From a bacterium (GTDB lineage: Bacteria; RBG-13-66-14): a stretch of DNA of 11,419 nucleotides. Both the position numbers and the translations under genes were made by a program. Positions 1-5,062 of this stretch are shown piece after piece (the stretch's first letter is position 1; the number at the start of each line of letters is the position of its first letter). The notes under the pieces were generated by a model that had not been told where the DNA came from, did no database searches, and worked only from the letters and a program-made list of their open reading frames with translations. The stretch is from NCBI GenBank assembly GCA_026398675.1, contig JAPLSK010000307.1, positions 1 through 11,419 on the forward strand. The letters run 5' to 3'.

Positions 1-1101
1 GGGGGGTATCCCGGCGCGGACCTCGACAGCACCTACCTGGGGTTCACCGATCCCGGCTCCTTCGAGTGGATTGACGCCGCCGTCGCCCTGTCCACCAGCA
101 CCTTCTACATCGCCTTCGAGCAGATCGGCGATTACCCGGACTGCGACTCGGTGGCCGTGGACGCCGAGGCGGGCTCGCACAACTGGACCGGCTATGGGGG
201 AGACTGGTCCAAGACGACCCTCTTCGGCGATTTCATGCTCCGCTGCTACTGGGAGGACGGTACCGGCGGGGACTTCCTTCCGCCCGAGGTGACCGGCCTG
301 AACCCCGCCGACGGTGCCGTGGACGTCCCCGTGGACACCACGATTATCTTCCACGTGGTGGATGACGTTTCCGGAGTGGACGTGGCGACCATCGAGCTCA
401 CCGCCCAGGACGCGTCCAGGGGGCCTCTCAAATTCAAGCTGGCCCTCAACGCCGGCGGTCCCTCCCCGACCGGCGTGATATCCGGCGACCTGCACGTTGA
501 CGACGCGGACCTCCTCGACGTAGTCTGCACCTTCACTCCCGACAGCGACCTCCCCTACGCCGACGCCATCACCTGCACCGTGGCCGCCGGCCTGGCCGAT
601 ATACAGGGCAACGAAACCAGCCAGGACATCGTCTGGGATTTCACGACCGAGGACGAACCCGGCGAGGATTACCTCCCGCCCGAGGTGACCGGCCTGAACC
701 CCGCCGACGGCGCCGAGGGCGTGCCCGTGGTAACGAAAATCATCTTCCGCGTCGTGGACGACATCTCCGGCGTGGACGTGGAGACCATCAAGTTCGCCGC
801 CCAGGACACCTCGAAGAACGCCCACAATTTCGCCTTGGCCTTCAGCGTCGGCGGTCCCTCCCCGACCGGCGTCATCTCCGGGGTCCTGTACATTGACGAC
901 ATAGACCCCCTCGACGTCCTCTGCAAATTCACCCCCGATTCGGACCTGCCCTACGCCGACACCATCACCTGCACCGTGGCCGCCGGGCTGGCCGACGCGC
1001 TGGGCAACGAAACCCTCCAGGACATCGTCTGGAGTTTCAGGACCGAGAACAAGCCGGGGGTGCAGAACTGCACCTGGGGCGAGATAAAGGCGCTGTACTA
1101 G
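1..1101 (+). CDS. Secreted Ig-like repeat protein, 5' end outside window (paralogue A)
   Basis: The reading frame is open from the first base, so the N-terminus lies upstream; 366 codons plus TAG are visible. An apparent ATG at 151 is internal, because codons 1-50 match the paralogue at 1248-2267 closely. Codons 1-90 are the end of a beta-rich, aromatic domain (STFYIAFEQIG, HNWTGYGG, FMLRCYW). Two tandem Ig-like domains follow, from codons 94 and 226, each opening PPEVTGLNPADGA and holding a Cys pair (DVVC/DVLC and ITCTV) that could form a disulfide. They resemble Big_5/SbsA-type bacterial Ig domains. The chain ends VQNCTWGEIKALY, a tail shared with the other two family members here. A structural or adhesive surface role is inference; there is no catalytic motif. 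Family membership is clear; function is unknown. Confidence 0.9.
   Translation, partial: GGYPGADLDSTYLGFTDPGSFEWIDAAVALSTSTFYIAFEQIGDYPDCDSVAVDAEAGSHNWTGYGGDWSKTTLFGDFMLRCYWEDGTGGDFLPPEVTGLNPADGAVDVPVDTTIIFHVVDDVSGVDVATIELTAQDASRGPLKFKLALNAGGPSPTGVISGDLHVDDADLLDVVCTFTPDSDLPYADAITCTVAAGLADIQGNETSQDIVWDFTTEDEPGEDYLPPEVTGLNPADGAEGVPVVTKIIFRVVDDISGVDVETIKFAAQDTSKNAHNFALAFSVGGPSPTGVISGVLYIDDIDPLDVLCKFTPDSDLPYADTITCTVAAGLADALGNETLQDIVWSFRTENKPGVQNCTWGEIKALY
280..1056 (+). repeat. Tandem Ig-domain coding repeat, 396-bp period
   Basis: The two Ig-like domains of paralogue A start at 280 and 676, exactly 396 bp (132 codons) apart. The first 34 bases of each copy are identical and long matching blocks follow (GGPSPTGVISG, the DLPYAD block, TCTVAAGLAD). 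A third, dispersed copy lies at 1842-2226 in the next gene. Coding DNA this similar between domains points to recent duplication and can cause assembly collapse or recombination. Confidence 0.85.
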
Positions 1102-1168
1102 AAGATTTCAAGCCGTAAGAGGGGCGCCTGCAAAACCGCTCCCATGAACGCATTTTGGAGGACACATC

Positions 1169-1197
1169 TTGCCGATATTCATTTTCTATGCTATATC
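1169..1197 (+). promoter_or_regulatory. Candidate sigma70-like promoter of paralogue B
   Basis: TTGCCG at 1169-1174 (four of six matches to the -35 consensus) and TATATC at 1192-1197 (four of six to the -10) are separated by 17 bp in a locally AT-rich patch. The predicted start of transcription is near 1204, giving a leader of about 44 nt to the ATG at 1248. It is supported by spacing and composition only. Confidence 0.45.
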
Positions 1198-1211
1198 TAG
1201 ATGTAGCGTAG
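1186..1211. promoter_or_regulatory. Imperfect 26-nt palindrome, candidate operator
   Basis: Bases 1186-1196 and 1201-1211 form an 11-position inverted repeat around CTAG (1197-1200). Only two position pairs are not Watson-Crick, and both are T/G (1189 with 1208, 1194 with 1203), so RNA could still pair as U-G wobbles. It overlaps the candidate -10 of the next gene. It could be the site of a dimeric regulator or an RNA hairpin in the leader; there is no T-tract to make it a terminator. Confidence 0.4.
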
Positions 1212-1235
1212 TCGAATAGATGCTCTTTCAACCAC

Positions 1236-1244
1236 GGGAGGAGG
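1236..1244 (+). promoter_or_regulatory. Strong Shine-Dalgarno site fixing the ATG at 1248
   Basis: GGGAGGAGG lies three bases before ATG 1248. It settles that start over the out-of-frame ATG at 1220, and a signal peptide follows directly. Confidence 0.8.
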
Positions 1245-1247
1245 ATC

Positions 1248-2267
1248 ATGCGAAAGGTGTTCCTTGCCATCGTCGTACTGGTCATGGGCGCCGCGGCCTA
1301 TCCCCCGGCTCTGTCCACCACCGGACCGCCCATCAACGCCCACCCCGGCCCGCCGACGGAGTCAGAGTTCTACTGGGACGACGGCGTACTATCCAGCGGC
1401 TGGACGTGGTACAGCGGCGGCAACTACTGGGCGGTGGATTTCGACGACGAGAAGACCGGCGGAGTCGCCGACGGTCTGGTCACCGCCTACGGGGCCGTGA
1501 CCTACCCGAACTGGCCCGACTCCACCTACCAGGGCTGCTACATGCACGTGTTCGGCGACGATGGGGGGTATCCCGGCGCGGACCTCGACAGCACCTACCT
1601 GGGGTTCACCGGGAGCGGCTCCTTCGAGTGGGTCGAGACCTCGGTTCTCCTAAGCACCAGCACCTTCTACATCGCCTTCGAACAGATCGGCGGTACCTCG
1701 CACTGTGACTCGGTGGGCGTGGACGCGGCGGCCGGCACGCACAACTGGACCGGCTATGGGGGCGCCTGGGGTAGCATCTCGATTTTCAGTGACTTCATGC
1801 TCCGCTGCTACTGGGATGACGAACCCGCCGGGGACTTCCACCCGCCCGAGGTGACCGGCATGGACCCCGATGACGGCGAGGTTGACGTGCACGTGGACAC
1901 GACAATCGTCTTCCACGTCGTGGACGATGTTTCCGGGGTGGACGTGGCGACCATCGAGCTCACCGTGGAGGACACCTCACGGGGTCCCGTGCACGTCAAT
2001 CTGTCCTACAACACCGACGGGCCTTCCCCGACCGGCGTGATATCGGGGGTCCTGTACATTGACGACACTGACCCCCTCGACGTCGTCTGCATCTTCATCC
2101 CCGATGACGACCTGCCCTACGCCGACGCCATCACCTGCACCGTGGCCGCCGGGCTGGCCGATATACAGGGCAACGAAACCAGCCAGGACTTCGTATGGGA
2201 TTTCACGACCGAGGACGCCCCCGGGGTGCAAAACAGCACCTGGGGCGAGATCAAGGCGCTGTACTGA
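1248..2267 (+). CDS. Secreted protein with beta-rich N-domain, one Ig-like domain and conserved tail (paralogue B)
   Basis: This complete 339-aa member of the family starts at an ATG with an excellent Shine-Dalgarno site. Residues 1-22 (MRK, a hydrophobic run, then small residues) form a Sec signal peptide; no lipobox Cys is seen. Residues about 40-190 are a beta-rich aromatic domain (SEFYWDDG, TWYSGGNYWAVDF, YMHVFGDDGG, STFYIAFEQIG, FMLRCYW). Residues 199-329 are a single Ig-like domain of the Big_5 kind, opening PPEVTGMDPDDG. The chain ends VQNSTWGEIKALY. Bases 1563-1611 are identical to the first 49 bases of the window, so the two genes are recent duplicates. The protein is presumably exported and surface-attached or released; its ligand is unknown. 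A convergent tRNA gene follows after a hairpin terminator. Confidence 0.93.
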   Translation: MRKVFLAIVVLVMGAAAYPPALSTTGPPINAHPGPPTESEFYWDDGVLSSGWTWYSGGNYWAVDFDDEKTGGVADGLVTAYGAVTYPNWPDSTYQGCYMHVFGDDGGYPGADLDSTYLGFTGSGSFEWVETSVLLSTSTFYIAFEQIGGTSHCDSVGVDAAAGTHNWTGYGGAWGSISIFSDFMLRCYWDDEPAGDFHPPEVTGMDPDDGEVDVHVDTTIVFHVVDDVSGVDVATIELTVEDTSRGPVHVNLSYNTDGPSPTGVISGVLYIDDTDPLDVVCIFIPDDDLPYADAITCTVAAGLADIQGNETSQDFVWDFTTEDAPGVQNSTWGEIKALY

Positions 2268-2285
2268 CCCGCGGATCGCGTTGAA

Positions 2286-2310
2286 AAAGCATCCCTTACC
2301 GGGATGCTTT
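2286..2310. terminator. Bidirectional intrinsic terminator
   Basis: A perfect 10-bp stem, AAAGCATCCC / GGGATGCTTT, encloses the loop TTACC. On the minus strand the stem runs into TTTTTC, a good end for the tRNA transcript. On the plus strand it is followed by CCTTTT, which could stop transcription from the secreted gene ending at 2267. Confidence 0.85.
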
Positions 2311-2315
2311 CCTTT

Positions 2316-2392
2316 TGGTGGCGGAGAAGGGACTCGAACCCTTGACTCCACGGATATGAGCCGTGTGCTCTAACCGTCTGAGCTACTCCGCC
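2316..2392 (-). tRNA. tRNA-Met (CAT), probably elongator, with encoded CCA
   Basis: All parts of the cloverleaf can be read on the minus strand. The acceptor stem is GGCGGAG (2392-2386) with CTCCGCC (2326-2320). The D-arm has AGCTCAG and GGTTAGAGC. The anticodon stem CACGG/CCGTG carries the loop CTCATAT with anticodon CAT at 2358-2356. The T-arm has GGTTCGAGTCC. The discriminator A (2319) is followed by an encoded CCA (2318-2316). A paired G1-C72 end and the lack of the GGG/CCC anticodon-stem pairs argue against the initiator. A CAT tRNA modified to lysidine for Ile AUA cannot be excluded from sequence, but the body most resembles elongator tRNA-Met. Confidence 0.95.
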
Positions 2393-2487
2393 AAGCCAGT
2401 GGCTTGTGCCTGTCCCGCGGGGAACGGGTATTTTAGTTCTCTAATCGTCGCCGCGCGCTAATCCCATTAGACTAATTAACGTTTAAG

Positions 2488-2748
2488 AGCTTGAAGCTCG
2501 ACACTGTTCCGCCTGTCCCCTCTCCCCTTTGGGGAGGAGCAGTCGCCCACGGGCTAGGGTGAGGGGCAAGCTTGAAGCTCGACACTGTCCCGCCTGTCCC
2601 CTTTCCCCTTTGGGGAGGAGCAGTCGCTCACGGGCTAGGGTGAGGGGCAAGCTTGAAGCTCGACACTGTTCCGCCTGTCCCCTTTCCCCTTTGGGGAGGA
2701 ACAGTCGCCCACGGGCTAGGGTGAGGGGCAAGCTTGAAGCTCGACACC
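2488..2748. repeat. 81-bp intergenic tandem repeat, three full copies plus a partial one
   Basis: Copies begin at 2488, 2569, 2650 and 2731 (the last covers only about 17 bases), each with the near-palindrome AGCTTGAAGCT. Every full unit also carries CCCCTTTGGGG, which can fold as a small hairpin, and ends CTAGGGTGAGGGGCA. Full copies differ from one another at only a few positions. The C-rich/G-rich core resembles intergenic repeats scattered through many genomes, recalled from general experience and not checked. There are no spacers between units, so it is not a CRISPR array. Confidence 0.93.
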
Positions 2749-2759
2749 GCCCCGCAGCA

Positions 2760-2776
2760 GGCGGCATTATACCGCC
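2760..2776 (-). other. Small hairpin after the glycosyltransferase gene
   Basis: GGCGG (2760-2764) pairs with CCGCC (2772-2776) around a 7-nt AT-rich loop, 22 bp past the stop codon on the minus strand. There is no T-tract, so at best it is a weak or factor-dependent transcript end. Confidence 0.3.
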
Positions 2777-2797
2777 AAGGGCGCCCCCAAGGCAACC

Positions 2798-3982
2798 CTA
2801 GTCGCCGCGCGGTTTCCAGGTGACCGCCCGGCGGCCGGTCCAATACTTGAGCACCCCGACCAGTTGCGCCGCGAAGAGGCTCACCATGAAGAAGGGGGCG
2901 CACAGGGCGCCGGGGAGCCGGTCGTGCCCGATCCAGCCCACCAGGGCCAGGAAGTAGAAGAGCGCCTGCCCCATCGCCAGCCAGAAATAAAAGCCCCCGG
3001 CGAGGGCCGCCGCGGCACCCGCTCCCAGCATGGCGAGCATGAAGAAGGGCGTCATCTCGCGCAGCTTTTTGCGCATGAAGAAGTGCAGGTTGTAGATGAA
3101 GTGGCGCCTCCACGGCAGGATGCGCGAGATGTGCCGGAAGACGCTCATCCGCAGGACGGACAGCCGTGCCTCGCGCTTGAACCCGCCCTCGATCTGCGAC
3201 TGGGTGTACTCCCAGGCTCTCGCTTGGGAGTTGACCAGCGTCCGTTTCCCCTCGGCCCAGGCCGTCGCACCCAGGAGCGTGTCGGGCGAGACCTCGGGCG
3301 GCGAGGGGCGGTAGAGCTCCCGGCGGAGGGCCATGTGCCCGCCCTGGACGAAGAGGCAGGTGGCGACCATCCCCTCCCAGATTTTGAGCCGGTCCTCGTA
3401 GCGCCGTAGGAAGCTGTTGCCGTAGGCGGTGCCTGTCTCTTCGCCCTCGGGCGGCCGCTGGACCAGGTTGCCGCTCACGCACCCGACCTCGGGGTCGGCG
3501 AAGAACTCGGCGAAACGCTTGAGCGCGTCGGGCTCGAAGCGCACGTTGGCGTCGGAGTAGACGATTATCTCGCCCCGGCACGTCGGCGAGAGGGCGTTCA
3601 TCACCTGGGTCTTGCCCCGGTTCTCGGCGAAGGCCTCTATCCTGAAGCGCGGGAATCCCGGCCTCGGCTCGACCATGCCCTTCTCCTCCAGGCAGGCGCG
3701 GGCGACCTCCACGGTGCCGTCGCCGGAGCCGTCGTCGGCGATGAGGACCTCGAGCTTCTCCGCCGGGTAATCCAGGGCGAGGATGTTTTCAATCTTCGCC
3801 CGGATGTTGCCCGCCTCGTTGTGGCAGGGGATGAAGACGGTGCAGGTGGGCCGGTAGTCCGGGTCGTCCTTGGGGAGGCGGCGGATGATTTTCGCGAGGA
3901 CCGCCAGAAGGAGGGGGTAGGCGAAGTAGAGGAGCCCCATCACCCCGAAGGCCGTCCAGAAGATGATTATCACCGCCGTCAT
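2798..3982 (-). CDS. Membrane glycosyltransferase, family 2 (GT-A fold)
   Basis: This 394-aa protein transfers a sugar from a nucleotide donor to a growing glycan at the cytoplasmic face of the inner membrane (family knowledge). One TM segment lies at residues 4-30. The GT2 domain follows: VFIPCHNEAGNI (49-60), the nucleotide-binding acidic pair in ADDGSGDG (D83, D84), NRGKTQVMNA (121-130), and SDANVRFE (143-150) as the DXD-like metal site. About three TM segments follow at 313-335, 337-352 and 360-378. FKREAR (268-273) stands where processive synthases carry QxxRW, which I do not see, so processivity is uncertain. The ATG is preceded by GGGAGTGAAGGGCG. It is divergent from the deacetylase gene with a very good promoter, which suggests a joint role in an exopolysaccharide or envelope glycan. 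The exact sugar is unknown. Confidence 0.92.
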   Translation of the reverse strand: MTAVIIIFWTAFGVMGLLYFAYPLLLAVLAKIIRRLPKDDPDYRPTCTVFIPCHNEAGNIRAKIENILALDYPAEKLEVLIADDGSGDGTVEVARACLEEKGMVEPRPGFPRFRIEAFAENRGKTQVMNALSPTCRGEIIVYSDANVRFEPDALKRFAEFFADPEVGCVSGNLVQRPPEGEETGTAYGNSFLRRYEDRLKIWEGMVATCLFVQGGHMALRRELYRPSPPEVSPDTLLGATAWAEGKRTLVNSQARAWEYTQSQIEGGFKREARLSVLRMSVFRHISRILPWRRHFIYNLHFFMRKKLREMTPFFMLAMLGAGAAAALAGGFYFWLAMGQALFYFLALVGWIGHDRLPGALCAPFFMVSLFAAQLVGVLKYWTGRRAVTWKPRGD

Positions 3983-4009
3983 CGCCCTTCACTCCCTTTG
4001 GGGGAAAAG

Positions 4010-4038
4010 ATTATAGCGGACCGGGGTCACGAGGTAAA
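4010..4038 (-). promoter_or_regulatory. Sigma70-like promoter of the glycosyltransferase gene
   Basis: On the minus strand TTTACC (4038-4033, four of six) and a perfect TATAAT (4015-4010) are 17 bp apart. The predicted start of transcription is near 4003, leaving a leader of about 20 nt that contains the AAGGG ribosome site before the ATG at 3982. Confidence 0.75.
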
Positions 4039-4050
4039 GGGACCGCCGAT

Positions 4051-4080
4051 TTGTACCGGGCCGCCCCGTGAAGCTATACT
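4051..4080 (+). promoter_or_regulatory. Sigma70-like promoter of the deacetylase gene
   Basis: TTGTAC (4051-4056) and TATACT (4075-4080, five of six) are 18 bp apart. The predicted start of transcription is near 4087, about 20 nt before ATG 4108. It lies back to back with the glycosyltransferase promoter; the two -35 boxes are only 12 bp apart, so one regulator could control both. Confidence 0.6.
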
Positions 4081-4107
4081 TGGGGCGCCCCCGAGCCCCG
4101 GCGGACG

Positions 4108-5031
4108 ATGCCCCTCGCGCTCCTCACCCTTTTGATTCTCGCCGCCGCCGCGCCGGCCGCGGACGCTGTTGTTCCACTTACCGAGGCGCCCGACGAATCC
4201 GGGGGTATCCCCATCCTCATGTACCACCACGTCTCCGCCGCGCTGGACTCTATCTACAACGTGCCGCCGGCGGTTTTCTACAACCAGCTCCTCCAGCTCT
4301 ACGAGGCGGGCTTCGTCTTGATCTCCCTACGGGACTACTACGAGGACACGTTCCGGGTCCCCGCCGGCCGCAAGCCGCTCATTCTCACCTTCGACGACGG
4401 CCACGCGGATAACTTCCGCCTCCTCCCGGACGGCTCGATAGACCCCGACTGCGCTGTGGGCGTCCTCGAGGCCTTCGGCCGGGAGCACCCCGACTTCGGG
4501 CGGACGGCGGTCTTCTTCCTGAACGCCGGCGTGTGGGTCGTCCCCTTCGGCGACGCGGCCACGGCGGGGGACAAGCTCCGGTGGCTCATGGAGAACGGCT
4601 ACGAGGTCGGCAACCACACCGCGGACCACGTGAACCTGCGCCGCTGCGACCCTTACCAGGTGCGGCGGCAAATCGGCTTATGCCAGGCGGCGCTCTACGA
4701 CCTGTGCCCCGAGCTCGTGGGGCGCGTCCGTTTATTCGCCTACCCCTACGGCCGGACGCCCAAGAACCCCGAGGGCATCAAGGCCGTCGAGGCCGGCCGC
4801 TTCGACGGGGTGGACTACTGGATGGACCTCGCGTTTGTGACCTGGGACAACCTGGCGCCCAGTCCCGCCGATTCGACCTTCCTTCAGCAGCGCCTCGCCA
4901 TGCCCCGCATCGAAATGCACACGCGCGAGGGCGGCAACGGCCACACCCCGCGCTGGGTGGCGCACCACGGAAATCTCTACGTCTCCGACGGCGCGCCGGG
5001 CAGCCTCCCGCCGGCCGATACGGACGATTAG
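4108..5031 (+). CDS. Secreted polysaccharide deacetylase (NodB homology, carbohydrate esterase 4)
   Basis: This 307-aa protein removes N- or O-acetyl groups from a polysaccharide using a divalent metal (family knowledge). Residues 1-20 are hydrophobic and end APAADA, a plausible signal peptide, although no Lys or Arg precedes the hydrophobic run. NodB motifs appear in order: PILMYHHV (35-42); TFDDGH (94-99) with the catalytic-base and metal aspartates D96/D97; HTADH (170-174), whose H170 and H174 bind metal; FAYPYGRTP (210-218); and PRIEMH (266-271) near the end. There is a rather long insert between motifs 1 and 2, including HPDFG and TAVFFLNA. The ATG has only a weak ribosome site (GGCGGA). 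It is divergent from a glycosyltransferase, as in many glycan-synthesis loci, and convergent with the next gene at a 31-bp gap. The substrate is unknown; peptidoglycan or an exopolysaccharide are the candidates. Confidence 0.93.
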   Translation: MPLALLTLLILAAAAPAADAVVPLTEAPDESGGIPILMYHHVSAALDSIYNVPPAVFYNQLLQLYEAGFVLISLRDYYEDTFRVPAGRKPLILTFDDGHADNFRLLPDGSIDPDCAVGVLEAFGREHPDFGRTAVFFLNAGVWVVPFGDAATAGDKLRWLMENGYEVGNHTADHVNLRRCDPYQVRRQIGLCQAALYDLCPELVGRVRLFAYPYGRTPKNPEGIKAVEAGRFDGVDYWMDLAFVTWDNLAPSPADSTFLQQRLAMPRIEMHTREGGNGHTPRWVAHHGNLYVSDGAPGSLPPADTDD

Positions 5032-5062
5032 CCCCCCCCTTCTCACGCCGCAAATCCGCCCC

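Larger units (their letters stand above)
1102..1247. other. Intergenic region between paralogues A and B
   Basis: This is a 146-bp gap, clearly more AT-rich than its surroundings in its second half. It holds a candidate promoter, an imperfect palindrome and a strong ribosome binding site, described separately. I see no hairpin with a T-tract after the stop of the upstream gene, only a weak GC-rich inverted repeat near 1120-1143, so read-through into the second gene is possible. Confidence 0.6.
2393..2797. other. 405-bp non-coding region between tRNA gene and glycosyltransferase
   Basis: Next to the tRNA this stretch is relatively AT-rich. TAAAAT on the minus strand at 2435-2430 is a possible tRNA -10, with no convincing -35 partner. 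Overlapping short inverted repeats CTAAT/ATTAG lie at 2458-2476. Then comes the 81-bp tandem repeat (2488-2748), then a small hairpin at 2760-2776 beside the 3' end of the glycosyltransferase gene. The open frames across the repeats exist on both strands only because 81 is a multiple of three; I do not regard them as genes. Confidence 0.7.

Noticed and set aside
1220..1708. Alternative frame of 162 codons starting before paralogue B
   Set aside because: It overlaps a gene with a strong ribosome site, a signal peptide and close paralogues; its Arg-rich translation is a frame shadow.
2488..2748. Possible CRISPR array
   Set aside because: Units are directly adjacent with an 81-bp period and no unique spacers, and there is no cas gene in the window.
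2316..2797. tRNA gene with adjacent repeats as an integration site of a genomic island
   Set aside because: No integrase, no duplicated tRNA 3' end and no phage-like gene is visible within the window.
2483..2801. Repetitive open frames of about 90 codons on both strands across the 81-bp array
   Set aside because: They exist because the repeat period is divisible by three. There is no ribosome site, and the open frame simply follows the DNA repeat on either strand.
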